A stretch of 64,000 nucleotides of DNA, from positions 1,809,753-1,873,752 of the forward strand of contig CATQHL010000001.1 in assembly GCA_958295925.1 (NCBI GenBank). Direction: 5' to 3'. Source of the stretch: an uncultured Acidimicrobiales bacterium. Lineage in GTDB: Bacteria; Actinomycetota; Acidimicrobiia; Acidimicrobiales; CATQHL01. Position 1 is the stretch's first letter, and each line of letters begins with the position of its first letter. The position numbers were made by a program, and so were the translations under genes. Shown here in pieces: positions 34,309 through 43,593 of the stretch. Under the pieces are notes generated by a model. That model was not told the origin of the DNA. It worked only from the letters and a program-made list of their open reading frames with translations, and did not search any database.

Positions 34309-36666
34309 GTGAACTGGGTTGGACGCTCCCTGCGCCGGGTGGAGGACCCTGCCCTGCTGCGAGGCCAGGGCCGCTTCGTGGACGACTTCCCCCACCGGGC
34401 GACTGCGAGGTTCGTGCGCAGCCCGCTGGCATCGGGAGTCATCGAGGATGTGAGGGGGGAGGCGTTCACCGTCGCCGACCTCGACGCAGACGGCGTGAGC
34501 GAAATAGTTTGCGAGCTGCGCCGCCCCGACTTTGTAAAGGTGCCCCAACCGCTGCTTGCCAGGGGGCGGGTGCGATACGTGGGAGAGCCTGTGGCGGTTG
34601 TAGTGGGATCAACCCCCGAAGAGGCCGAAGACCTGGCCGAACAGGTGGAGCTGGACATTCGCCCGACCCAACCGGTGGTCGATCTGGACTCCGCGCTGGC
34701 CCCTGACGCTCCGCTCCTCCATCCTGAGGCGACGGGGGGAAACGTGGTTGTGGAGGGCTCGTTCGCCACCCCCGGCCTGGCTGAGGCCCTGGCCTCGGCG
34801 CACCTCGTGGTGGACATGGAAATCACCTCCCGTCGTCAGTGCGCCATGCCCCTTGAAGGCAGAGGTTCGGTGGCGAGCACCAACCCCGCCGACGATCGAA
34901 CGACCCTCTACGCCTCGGTGCAGTCGCCCCACATGGTGCGCACAGGCATTTGCGACGCGCTTGGCCTGCCAGAGGTCGATCTCAGGGTGGTGGCCCCCGA
35001 CGTGGGAGGGGGATTCGGGCAGAAACTGCCGCTGGCCCGTGAGGACGCAGTGATGGTGTGGCTGTCACGTCGACTGGGTACGTCTGTGGCCTGGGTTGAG
35101 GATCGAGCGGAAAACCTCTCAGCGGCTTGGCATAGCCGCGAGCAGCGCTACCGCGTAAAGGGAGGCTTCGACGACGAAGGAAGGATGCTGGCCCTTGAGG
35201 CTGACATCCTTTGCAACACGGGGGCGTGGTCTTGTTACCCCATCACGTGGGGCGTGGAGCCGCTGATGGCGCTGGGGGAGTTGCCAGGGCCGTACAGGCT
35301 CGGCGAATACGGCGTGAGATCGCGTGGGGTGTGCACCAACACGTGCCCGACTTCGCCTTATCGGGGAGTGTCTCGCCCTGTCCTTACCCTTGCTGTGGAG
35401 CGACTGATGGACAGCGCCGCCGGCAGGCTGGGTTTAGACCCTGCGGAGATCCGCCACCGGAACCTGCCCGAGGAGTTCCCTCATCGGTCCCCGATGGGGT
35501 ATTACCTCGACGAGGGGAGTTACCGGCAGTCGCTGACCGCGGCACTTGCCGAGATGGACATGGAGGACTTCCGCCGCCGCCAAGCCGACGCCCGCAGCAA
35601 AGGGGGGAGATTGCCGGGTCTGGGAATCTCCACTTTCGCTGAGAGAACGGGCTACGGAACGCCCGCCTTCGCTGCGCGTGGAATGTCTGTGACCGTCGGG
35701 TACGAAAACGTCGCCCTGGCGATGGATCCGTCCGGCTACCTGACTTTGAGGATTGGGGCCTCCCCGCACGGTCAGGGCCTGCACACCGCCCTCACGCAGA
35801 TAGTTGCAGAGGAGGTGGGGGTGCATCCTCAGCGGGTGCGGATAATAAGCGGCGACACCGACAACACCCCCTACGGCTGGGGATCGTTCGCCAGCCGCTC
35901 TGCGGTGCTGGCGGGCGGGGCGGCGCAGATCGCCGCCAGGGAACTCGCCCGAAAGATCGCCGCCCTGGCAGCGGAGGAGATGGAGGCCGCACCGGAGGAC
36001 ATCCTGCTGGATTCAGGCATGGCGACGGTGGCCGGAACCTCGCAGGGTAGGAGCATCGATGAGTTGGCCCGCATAGCTCACCACCAGCCGCAGAGGATGC
36101 CGAAAGGTCTGGGGCCCGGGCTGCGCACTGAGGCCGGATATGACCCCGCCGGGACATTTTCCAACGCTTGTCACGTCGCAGAGGTGGAGGTGGATCCCCA
36201 CACTGGGGGCGTGCAGCTGAAGCGTTTTGTCGTGGTCGAAGACGCCGGCCGTCTAATCAACCCGATGATCGTGGACGGCCAGATACGCGGGGGCGTGACC
36301 CAGGGCATAGCCAACGCCCTCTTGGAGGAGGTGATCTACGACCCCGACGGGAACATCCTGACCACGTCGCTGATGGACTTTCTGCCTCCCACCGCCGCCG
36401 AGATTCCCGACATCGCCATCATCCACCTCGAGACCGTCACAGACTCCTCAATAACTGGAGCAAAGGGGCTGGGGGAGGGTGGCGCCATTGGCGCCCCGGC
36501 GGCGGTAATCAATGCCGTCAACGACGCCATAGCTCATCTGGGGGCAGAGGTGAACGAGATGCCAGCCACGCCGGAGCGGGTGCGTGCAGCGATCCGCTCG
36601 GCCGCGGCAGCCATCGGCGACCGGGCAGATGCAGCTGGGGCGGTTGAGCGATCGGAAGCTGCCTGA
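34309..36666 (+). CDS. Molybdenum hydroxylase large subunit, second copy
   Basis: A 785-residue molybdopterin-binding subunit. It opens WVGRSLRRVEDPALLRGQGRFVDDF, has APDVGGGFGQKLPLAREDAVMVWL, the arginine loop SPYRGVSRPVLTLAVERLMD, and the catalytic glutamate region GAKGLGEGGAIGAPAAVINAVND. The form I CO dehydrogenase loop (AYRCSFR) is absent, so it is not a classical CO dehydrogenase. The start is GTG at 34309, 15 bases after coxM. The substrate is unknown; S, M and this L probably form one complex. Confidence 0.89.
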   Translation: MNWVGRSLRRVEDPALLRGQGRFVDDFPHRATARFVRSPLASGVIEDVRGEAFTVADLDADGVSEIVCELRRPDFVKVPQPLLARGRVRYVGEPVAVVVGSTPEEAEDLAEQVELDIRPTQPVVDLDSALAPDAPLLHPEATGGNVVVEGSFATPGLAEALASAHLVVDMEITSRRQCAMPLEGRGSVASTNPADDRTTLYASVQSPHMVRTGICDALGLPEVDLRVVAPDVGGGFGQKLPLAREDAVMVWLSRRLGTSVAWVEDRAENLSAAWHSREQRYRVKGGFDDEGRMLALEADILCNTGAWSCYPITWGVEPLMALGELPGPYRLGEYGVRSRGVCTNTCPTSPYRGVSRPVLTLAVERLMDSAAGRLGLDPAEIRHRNLPEEFPHRSPMGYYLDEGSYRQSLTAALAEMDMEDFRRRQADARSKGGRLPGLGISTFAERTGYGTPAFAARGMSVTVGYENVALAMDPSGYLTLRIGASPHGQGLHTALTQIVAEEVGVHPQRVRIISGDTDNTPYGWGSFASRSAVLAGGAAQIAARELARKIAALAAEEMEAAPEDILLDSGMATVAGTSQGRSIDELARIAHHQPQRMPKGLGPGLRTEAGYDPAGTFSNACHVAEVEVDPHTGGVQLKRFVVVEDAGRLINPMIVDGQIRGGVTQGIANALLEEVIYDPDGNILTTSLMDFLPPTAAEIPDIAIIHLETVTDSSITGAKGLGEGGAIGAPAAVINAVNDAIAHLGAEVNEMPATPERVRAAIRSAAAAIGDRADAAGAVERSEAA

Positions 36667-36678
36667 ACGAGGGGAATC

Positions 36679-37185
36679 ATGACCGAGTCATCCATCACTG
36701 GACTGCTTGAATCAGACTGCAAGACACGCCTGCGATTGAGCGTGAACGGCACTGAACGCACAGTGGAGGTGGAGCCGCGCCGTACGCTGGCCGACGCCCT
36801 TCGGGACGACTGCGGGCTCACTGGCACCCACCTGGGGTGCGAGCACGGCGTCTGTGGGGCCTGCACGGTTCTCATAGACGGGAATCCCGTGCGCTCCTGC
36901 CTCATGTTCGCTGTGCAGGCGGCGGACGTCGACATTCGCACGGTTGAGGGGATGGCGAGCCCAGATGGAACGCTCAACCCCCTTCAGGAGTCGTTCATGC
37001 GCCACCACGGCCTTCAGTGCGGGTTTTGCACGCCCGGTTTCCTGCTGCTGTCGGAAGCCGTGCTGGCCGCCCGACCTGACATAGACGATGCCGAACTGCG
37101 TGAAGCCCTGTCATCCAACCTCTGTCGCTGCACCGGATACCAGGGCATCATCGACGCGGTCAGGGCGGTGCGGGACGCTGTCTAG
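36679..37185 (+). CDS. Molybdenum hydroxylase [2Fe-2S] subunit (CoxS-like)
   Basis: A 168-residue protein with two [2Fe-2S] sites. The plant-ferredoxin-type site has C54, C59, C62 and C74 (GCEHGVCGACTV), and the second has C114, C117, C149 and C151 (QCGFCTPG and LCRCTGYQ). GAGGGG precedes the ATG. It is the only small subunit in the window, so it may serve all three large subunits. Confidence 0.92.
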   Translation: MTESSITGLLESDCKTRLRLSVNGTERTVEVEPRRTLADALRDDCGLTGTHLGCEHGVCGACTVLIDGNPVRSCLMFAVQAADVDIRTVEGMASPDGTLNPLQESFMRHHGLQCGFCTPGFLLLSEAVLAARPDIDDAELREALSSNLCRCTGYQGIIDAVRAVRDAV

Positions 37186-37186
37186 C

Positions 37187-39394
37187 GTGGGGGATGGCAT
37201 CTCCGGCCTCCCTGGCAGGGGAAAGGGGATCAATGAAACTGGAATAGGCCACCCGGCGCTCCGACTCGAGGATCCGCCTCTGCTGCGCGGCGAGGGGAGT
37301 TTCCTGGCCGACTTGAACTTCCCTGGCCAAGTCCACATGAGGGTCGTGCGTTCCTCCGCTGCCTGCGGACGGCTGGTGGGGCTTGACCTGTCAGAGGCTC
37401 TCGCTGCCCCCGGGGTGGTTGCCGTATTCACGGGCGCGGACATGTCAGAGACGCCGCTCATCGATTTCAGGCAGGTGGGCTACGACGAGTTGCGTCCTTA
37501 TCTTCAGCCCGTTCTGGCCCAAGACTCCGTGCGCTATGTCGGTGAGCCCCTGGCGGCGGTCTTTGCCGTAGACCCGTATCTGGCCGAGGACGCTGCCGAA
37601 CTGATCTGGCCTGAGATCGAAGCGGGGGAGGCGGTGTTGGAGTCCCGTTCCCCCCTGGCCATCTCTGCGATGACGCTGCGGGCCGACTACGGGGACGTGA
37701 CCGCCGCCATGTCGGCGGCTCACCGCGTGGTCGAGCTGACCTGCGAAGTGGGGCGTCACAGCGGAATTCCCCTCGAGACCCGCGGGCTTCTGGCCAAGCC
37801 CTCCGGAGGCGGGCTGGAGATATACGGAATCGCAAAGGTGCCACACTACAACTGTGCAACCCTGGCGGCGATGCTGCACCTGCCCGCCGGAAGCGTAGTA
37901 GGCAGGGAAGGGCATGTCGGTGGAGGGTTCGGGGTGCGTGGCGAACTCTACCCCGAGGATGTCCTGGTCGCCTGGGCGGCCCTTCGCCTGAGCCGCCCTG
38001 TGAAGTGGGTGGAAGACCGCTGGGAGCACTTTCTGGCAGCCAACCATTCCCGCGACCAGGTATATGTACTACGGGCGGCGGTGGATGAAGACGCCGTGAT
38101 ACAGGCCATCGATGCCGAGATTTTCCACGATCAGGGGGCGTACGTGCGCACGCACGGTGCCACCGTCCCAAGCCTTTCCGTCGCCATGCTGCCTGGTCCC
38201 TACAAGGTGCCCTCATACCGGGCCGCCTGCCATATCCGTCTTACCAACAAGACGCCTGCAGGCACCTACCGGGCGCCCGGTCGTTTCGAAAGCACGTTTG
38301 CAAGAGAGCGGCTGGTTGACGCCGTGGCCGTCGAGTTCGGCATCCCACCGGCGGAGGCGCGGCGCAGAAACCTGATCGCCCTCGAGGAGATGCCCTTCGA
38401 TCGACGCACGGAGACGCTTGGAACCAGGGTGGTCTACGACTCCGGCGACTACGCCAGGCTGCTGGGGCGGCTCTTGGCCCATGTCGACTACGAGGCTCTG
38501 AGTGAATCGCTGTCGCAGCGCCGCGCCAATGGCGAACTGGTGGGGCTGGGGCTGGGAATGTTCGTTGAGAAGTCCGGCCTGGGGCCTTTCGACGACGTCC
38601 GCGTTACAAGGCTCGAAGACGGGACGGTGGAGGTCTGTACGGGCGCCGCCTCGGTGGGGCAGGGCATGGAGACGGTGATAGCCCAGATCGCATCGGAAGT
38701 CCTGGGCGTGGGCTACAGCAGCGTGAGAGTGCGACACGGCCAGACCGACCTCATCGGGAGGGGATTGGGGGCTTTCGCCAGCAGGGTCACGGTGATGACC
38801 GGGGTGGCCGTCTATCTTGCCGCCAAACGCCTGCTCGCCAACGACGTAACCGGAGGCAGCGTCGAGTACACCTTCAACTCCGACCACATGACCTATCCCT
38901 ACGGGGCGCACGCGGCGGTGGTGAAGCTTGACCCGGGCACCGGCGGGGTGGAAATTGAGCGCTACGTTGTGGCTTACGACGTGGGGCGTTCTGTGAATCC
39001 CATGCTCATCGAGGGCCAGATCGTTGGAGGTGCGGCTCAGGGAATAGGGGGCAGCCTGTATGAGGAATATCGCTACGACTCCGACGGCGGGCCGCTTGTC
39101 ACGTCTTTCATGGACTACCTCATGCCCACTGCGGAGAACCAGCCGCCGGTGGAGGTGCTGGTGTCCGAGGACGCCCCTAGTCCGCTGAACCCACTGGGCC
39201 TCAAGGGGGCCGGGGAAGGGGGGACCAACGCCTGCGGGGCTGCCATCGCCGCTGCGGTGGATGAAGCCGTCGGATGTCCTGGGGCGGTGCGGACGCTGCC
39301 ACTCAGCCCTGAGAGGGTCTTGTCCTTGTTGGGGGAGCCAGGCAGTGCTGTCGGCCGGCGGGGGGCCAGCCGGGCGGTGTCAGCTAGGGAGTGA
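37187..39394 (+). CDS. Molybdenum hydroxylase large subunit, third copy, internally shortened
   Basis: A 735-residue large subunit with HPALRLEDPPLLRGEGSFLADL, GHVGGGFGVRGELYPEDVLVAWAAL, the loop AGTYRAPGRFESTFARERLVD and the catalytic region GLKGAGEGGTNACGAAIAAAVDEA. Between AAKRLLANDV and YPYGAHAAVVKLDPGTGG it lacks about 45-60 residues that the other two copies have (the helix and strand before the last molybdopterin segment). The start is taken as GTG 37187, two bases after coxS; no good ribosome site is seen. It may be functional with a shorter linker, or a decaying copy. Confidence 0.82.
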   Translation: MGDGISGLPGRGKGINETGIGHPALRLEDPPLLRGEGSFLADLNFPGQVHMRVVRSSAACGRLVGLDLSEALAAPGVVAVFTGADMSETPLIDFRQVGYDELRPYLQPVLAQDSVRYVGEPLAAVFAVDPYLAEDAAELIWPEIEAGEAVLESRSPLAISAMTLRADYGDVTAAMSAAHRVVELTCEVGRHSGIPLETRGLLAKPSGGGLEIYGIAKVPHYNCATLAAMLHLPAGSVVGREGHVGGGFGVRGELYPEDVLVAWAALRLSRPVKWVEDRWEHFLAANHSRDQVYVLRAAVDEDAVIQAIDAEIFHDQGAYVRTHGATVPSLSVAMLPGPYKVPSYRAACHIRLTNKTPAGTYRAPGRFESTFARERLVDAVAVEFGIPPAEARRRNLIALEEMPFDRRTETLGTRVVYDSGDYARLLGRLLAHVDYEALSESLSQRRANGELVGLGLGMFVEKSGLGPFDDVRVTRLEDGTVEVCTGAASVGQGMETVIAQIASEVLGVGYSSVRVRHGQTDLIGRGLGAFASRVTVMTGVAVYLAAKRLLANDVTGGSVEYTFNSDHMTYPYGAHAAVVKLDPGTGGVEIERYVVAYDVGRSVNPMLIEGQIVGGAAQGIGGSLYEEYRYDSDGGPLVTSFMDYLMPTAENQPPVEVLVSEDAPSPLNPLGLKGAGEGGTNACGAAIAAAVDEAVGCPGAVRTLPLSPERVLSLLGEPGSAVGRRGASRAVSARE

Positions 39395-40391
39395 GGCAGG
39401 CCAGGGTCCAGTCGAGCACGCCATCGGCCCGTCCGTCGCGGTGGGCTTGTGCCTGTACCCTCACCGCCCGCAGACGCCCGTCGCCCGCAGGTCGTTCCCC
39501 CAGAAGGGTGTGGGTGAACGACAACAGGTCGCCCTCAAACACCGGCCCTGTGTGCGAGCAGTATCCCCAGGCCAGCACGGTCGCAAGACCACCAATGACA
39601 CGGCTGAGGGATGCCTGCGCCAGCCCTGCCACCTGCAGCCCGTTTACAAGCCTGCGGCCGTATGGAGATGCCTCGGCGTCGCGGTGGGCGAAGGCAAGGT
39701 TCCCAGTGAGATGCAAGAGCAGCGGGGCGTCCTCTATGCACTCGCGCAAGGGGTCGGTTACCGATTCCCCTACAGGCCATTCGTCGGCAGGGCCGAGAAG
39801 GGACAGCTTCCAGTGGGCAGGTGCAAGCTCCTCGCAGTCGTCGAAGTCAATTCCCCCCAGTGGATCCTCGGCGTCCCTGCCGTCGGTGATCTCAGCCGAG
39901 TGGCCGGGAAGGCTTGCTCCCTTGGCGGGAAGCATCGGGCAGCGTTGGTAAGACATCGCCAACTCGTCGTCGGCGACGCTCCAGCAGTCGACGAGCACCA
40001 TCCCGCGCAGCGGCCTGTCGGCACGGATTCTTGCGTCCCGCATCGCCAGAACCCGAACCGTCGTATTTAATGTCTGCCCCACAAACACTGGACGAAGCAG
40101 GCGCACGTTTCTGTAGAACAGGTTGGCTATCACCCTTCGGCTCACCGTCGTGGTGTGCCCCACGGAGAGTGCCATCAGCAGCCCGGGGCTTACCAGCCGC
40201 CTATGCGACCCGGTGACCGCCTCGCATACCCGGCTGTCCTGCGTCAGCGGCAGTCGCTCGCCCACCAGCGCCTGGTAAATGGCGCATACGCCGCTGTCGA
40301 GCGTCACGCCAGGTTGTCGGGGCAACTCCTCCCCGACCCTGAGATGGTCGTAGAAGGGGCCGTCCAGCGGGATGGCCCCGAAGTGCGTCAT
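39384..40391 (-). CDS. Double-hotdog MaoC-like dehydratase family protein
   Basis: A 335-residue protein of two hotdog halves: an N-terminal one with VIANLFYRNVRLLRPVFVGQTL (about residues 89-110) and a C-terminal one with AHRDAEASPYGRRLVNGLQVAGLAQ (about 240-265). The second contains the Asp/His hydratase-type motif modified to H-R-D-A-E. Such proteins hydrate enoyl-CoA-type substrates or hydroxyacyl intermediates. It overlaps the third molybdenum hydroxylase gene convergently by 11 bases and follows the P-type ATPase gene by 18 bases on the same strand. Confidence 0.75.
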   Translation of the reverse strand: MTHFGAIPLDGPFYDHLRVGEELPRQPGVTLDSGVCAIYQALVGERLPLTQDSRVCEAVTGSHRRLVSPGLLMALSVGHTTTVSRRVIANLFYRNVRLLRPVFVGQTLNTTVRVLAMRDARIRADRPLRGMVLVDCWSVADDELAMSYQRCPMLPAKGASLPGHSAEITDGRDAEDPLGGIDFDDCEELAPAHWKLSLLGPADEWPVGESVTDPLRECIEDAPLLLHLTGNLAFAHRDAEASPYGRRLVNGLQVAGLAQASLSRVIGGLATVLAWGYCSHTGPVFEGDLLSFTHTLLGERPAGDGRLRAVRVQAQAHRDGRADGVLDWTLACLTP

Positions 40392-40409
40392 GGAATTAGA
40401 AAGTCCTCT

Positions 40410-42650
40410 TTAGGGATTTGAAGCCACGTTTTGGCTCTCGTCAACAGAGAAGGATTCCATCCTAGGAGCGAAGCGGGTAAGGCGCAGTGAGTTGCCCAGC
40501 ACGAAGAGGGAGGAAAGCGCCATGGCTGCTGCAGCAATTTCAGGCCGGAGCAGGCCGACTGCCGCCAACGGGATAATGGCCGTATTGTAGGCAAACGCCC
40601 AGAACAGGTTTCCTTTGATGGTCGCAAGCGTGGAGCGGGCGATGGCGATGGCGTCTGCGGCTCTCCGCAGGTCGTCCCCCACCAGCGTCAAGTCGGAGGC
40701 GGCAAGGGCAACGTCGGCGCCAGAGCCGACGGCCACCCCCAGATCTGCTGTGGCGAGGGCGGGGGCGTCGTTGATTCCGTCGCCGATCATGGCAACTCTT
40801 CTGCCCTCGGATTGAAGTCGGATGACCTCCTCGGCTTTCCCCTCAGGAGTGAGTCCAGCAGACACTTCGTCAATCCCCACCTGCTCGCAGACGCGCCTCG
40901 CCGCCGCCTCGCCGTCGCCACTCAGCATCAAGACGCTCATGCCCATTTTCTTGAAGGCGTCCACGGCTTGTGCGGAGCCTGGGCGGACACCGTCATGGAG
41001 CGCAATCAGCCCCTCTGCGGCTCCGCGCCGTCCCGCCAGCACCACCGTTCGCCCTTTCCTGGCGTGGGCGGAGGCTGCGTCGGCCAACGGCGCAGGTACG
41101 ACGTCGAAGAGTTCCGGTTTTCCGACTGCGGCCTCGCAGCCGACGTCAAGGTCTTTTCCGTTGCCGCTGCGTTCCAGCAGGTTGCCGCAAACCCCTGACC
41201 CCGGGAGGTTTCTGAAATGGTTGACCACGTATCGCTGCCGCTTGAAGGCGTCCTCGCCCCTGCTTCCGGCTTCAGCCACAATCGCCTGCCCAATCGGATG
41301 CTCGGAGAGAGATTCCAGCGCCGCCGCAGTAGCGAGAACCTCTTTCGGGGAGATTCCCCCGACGCCTTCCGCGGCCACGACCTTTAGGCGTCCCTCGGTG
41401 ACAGTGCCGGTCTTGTCGACAGCCACCACGTCAATGCGCCTGGCCGACTCCAGGGCGTCAGGGCCGCGGATGATCACCCCCATTCGCGCCCCCCGTCCGC
41501 TTCCGGCGACGAACGCCGCCGGGATGGCCAGCCCCAAGGCGCAGGGGCAGGCTGCGATGAGCACGGCAACCGTGGAGCTGACGGCTTCGCCGGGATCCCT
41601 CAAGCTCAGCGAGACGGCCAGCGTGACCGCGGCCACGGCCAAGACGACAGGCACGAAAACGGACGCAACCCGATCGGCCACGCGCTGAATCGGGGCCTTG
41701 CGCGAGAGAGCCTCGTCGGTGAGCCTCCTGACTTCCGCCAGGGCAGTCTCAGAGCCGACTTTGCGGGCCTCTACCACCAGCGAGCCATCTACGTTTAGCG
41801 TGCCCCCTATCACGTCGCTGCCACGGCCCGCCTCACGGGGGACAGGTTCACCGGTCATCGCCGAGGTGTCCACCGTCGAGTGTCCGCTCACGACGATCCC
41901 GTCTGCTGCGATCCGCTCGCCCGGTCGCACAAGAAAGCGCATGCCTACTTGCAGGTGGTCAGGCGAGATGTCGCTGCCGTCTTCGAGGCGAACCGAGTCC
42001 GCCTCCAGTTCGGTCAGGGCGGCGATCGCCTCTCCCGCCCGGTTGCGCGCCCTGCCCTCCAGCCCTCTTCCCAGCAGCAGCACGGCCACGATCACCGCCG
42101 CAGTGTCGAAGTAAAGGTGGGTGTCAAACCTTCCGACAGTTACTGCCGCAGACCATCCCCAAGCGGTGAGCGTTCCGAGGGAGATGAGGCTGTCCATGGT
42201 GCTGCGCCCCCGCACCAGCGCAGCCCATCCGAGCCGGTGAAACTCCCATCCGCCGACAAGTACCACTGGCGTGGCGATTGCCCCCACCAGCCACATCCAT
42301 CCTTCAAAGCGGAGTGCGGATACGCTCGAAATCAGCATCGTCGTGGCGGCAGCCAGGATGACGACGGGGATGCGAAACGATCTGAGGTCGATCGAGGGCT
42401 TTCCCCCCATCGTTTCGGGCGCCGAGACCCTTGGCGGATCTGCTGTCTTGTATCCCATCGAGCGGATGGCCTCGTGGACTTGCTCCCGATCCAGCGATTC
42501 CGAATCGAAGATCACCACTGCGCTGTGGGAAGTCAGGTCTACACGAGACTGCTTCAGACCTTCGAGTTTGTCCAGCGCCCGCTCGATGCGACTAACGCAG
42601 GAGGCGCACGTCATGCCATTGATGGCGATTTCAGCGCGTTCGGTAGCCAT
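40410..42650 (-). CDS. Copper-type heavy-metal P1B ATPase
   Basis: A 746-residue cation pump. One N-terminal HMA domain carries GMTCASC (C15 and C18). The membrane motif is IAACPCALGLAIP (CPC), the phosphorylation site is VAVDKTGTVTEG, then GDGINDAPALATADLGVAVGSG in the P-domain hinge. The CPC motif with HMA CxxC is the Cu(I) exporter pattern (CopA). The ATG at 42650 leads directly into the HMA domain. It exports copper from the cytoplasm or loads periplasmic copper proteins. No copper chaperone or CsoR-like gene is adjacent. Confidence 0.93.
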   Translation of the reverse strand: MATERAEIAINGMTCASCVSRIERALDKLEGLKQSRVDLTSHSAVVIFDSESLDREQVHEAIRSMGYKTADPPRVSAPETMGGKPSIDLRSFRIPVVILAAATTMLISSVSALRFEGWMWLVGAIATPVVLVGGWEFHRLGWAALVRGRSTMDSLISLGTLTAWGWSAAVTVGRFDTHLYFDTAAVIVAVLLLGRGLEGRARNRAGEAIAALTELEADSVRLEDGSDISPDHLQVGMRFLVRPGERIAADGIVVSGHSTVDTSAMTGEPVPREAGRGSDVIGGTLNVDGSLVVEARKVGSETALAEVRRLTDEALSRKAPIQRVADRVASVFVPVVLAVAAVTLAVSLSLRDPGEAVSSTVAVLIAACPCALGLAIPAAFVAGSGRGARMGVIIRGPDALESARRIDVVAVDKTGTVTEGRLKVVAAEGVGGISPKEVLATAAALESLSEHPIGQAIVAEAGSRGEDAFKRQRYVVNHFRNLPGSGVCGNLLERSGNGKDLDVGCEAAVGKPELFDVVPAPLADAASAHARKGRTVVLAGRRGAAEGLIALHDGVRPGSAQAVDAFKKMGMSVLMLSGDGEAAARRVCEQVGIDEVSAGLTPEGKAEEVIRLQSEGRRVAMIGDGINDAPALATADLGVAVGSGADVALAASDLTLVGDDLRRAADAIAIARSTLATIKGNLFWAFAYNTAIIPLAAVGLLRPEIAAAAMALSSLFVLGNSLRLTRFAPRMESFSVDESQNVASNP

Positions 42651-42676
42651 GGGAGTGTTTCTACACTACTTCTGAG

Positions 42677-43330
42677 ATGCGTCCTTCAAGCAGCCACCGC
42701 AGTTCCCGCCACATCGGGTTCATGGCCCTCGATTGGTTCCTGCGACTGACGACGCCGCTAGTTGTGCGCTGGGATCTTCCTCCTGTTCTGACCGTGAAGG
42801 CGCCCGCCATCTTTGTGGGCAACCACCGAAGCATCTTTGACATCGTGGTCGGAGTCCGCTACTTCGGCCACTTCGGTGCGTCTCCCCGGATTCTTGTGGC
42901 TGGCAGATATTTCAGCCACCCTCTCTACGGCAGGCTGCTGCGGCTCATGGGGGCGATTCCTGTGAACGGATCCGGCCTGGCGGCACTGAAGGAGGCGCTG
43001 GCGAGCCTGGAGGCTGGGGAGTCGGTTGTGATCATGCCCGAGGGTCGTGTCATTTCGCTTCCGGAGCGGGACGGCGGGGTAGGAATCCCCGCGTCAGGGG
43101 TGGGGCTGCTGGCAGTCCGCAGCGGAGTTCCCATGGGTCTGTGCGGGATAACCGGATCGGAATTCGTCTGGCCTCCAGGGGAGAGGCGGATTCGTTTATC
43201 CCGCCCGTCGGAGCGGCCGGTGCTCAGAGTCCAGGCCGGTTCGTTCCGCCCGCTGCCCGCCCGCTTCGATCGCGAAAGCATCGCAGAAGACGTTATGGCC
43301 GCCCTGGCCGCCCTCGTCGGCCCATCTTGA
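42677..43330 (+). CDS. 1-acyl-glycerol-3-phosphate acyltransferase family (PlsC-like)
   Basis: A 217-residue acyltransferase. The catalytic H-x4-D motif is VGNHRSIFD (H50, D55), followed by RYFSHPLYGRLLRLMGAIPVN and MPEGRVISLPER, the modified EGTR block. It would esterify the sn-2 position of lysophosphatidate or a related acceptor at the membrane. The start could also be the in-frame ATG at 42722. It is divergent from the copper ATPase. Confidence 0.82.
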   Translation: MRPSSSHRSSRHIGFMALDWFLRLTTPLVVRWDLPPVLTVKAPAIFVGNHRSIFDIVVGVRYFGHFGASPRILVAGRYFSHPLYGRLLRLMGAIPVNGSGLAALKEALASLEAGESVVIMPEGRVISLPERDGGVGIPASGVGLLAVRSGVPMGLCGITGSEFVWPPGERRIRLSRPSERPVLRVQAGSFRPLPARFDRESIAEDVMAALAALVGPS

Positions 43331-43345
43331 GCGCAAGTTGGCCAA

Positions 43346-43462
43346 CTACTAATTTCCTACTAATACTTACTAGATTAGTAGTTAACGCGACGCTTGGAGG
43401 CATGGGCATTGTGCCGAGAGGTTTCTACTAATTTACTACTAAAATCTACTAAATTAGTAGTT
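43346..43462. promoter_or_regulatory. Two 38-bp direct repeats with inverted ends upstream of the Fic gene
   Basis: 43346-43383 and 43425-43462 are 38-base direct repeats with 33 identities, 79 bases apart. Each starts CTACTAATTT and ends ATTAGTAGTT, so each unit also has inverted ends (CTACTAAT/ATTAGTAG) and several TACTAA steps. The region is AT-rich in a GC-rich genome. It lies upstream of the Fic gene and is a likely operator array. Confidence 0.6.
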
Positions 43463-43593
43463 TGGGTATAGAGCAGCGAAGTCCCTTCTCAAATTTTCAC
43501 AATTCCGGAATTTCATGCATTGTAAAGCATATTTAGTTGCTAGAAAGAACGATTTACACAGAAAATGATAATATTGATAGAAATACTAAAACA

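Noticed and set aside
33397..37185. Classical form I aerobic carbon monoxide dehydrogenase (CoxMSL)
   Set aside because: The large subunits lack the AYRCSFR loop that carries the copper-binding cysteine; the sequence fits other molybdenum hydroxylases.
37088..37186. Upstream extension of the third molybdenum hydroxylase large subunit
   Set aside because: It lies inside the Fe-S subunit gene and is unlike the family; GTG 37187 gives a normal beginning.
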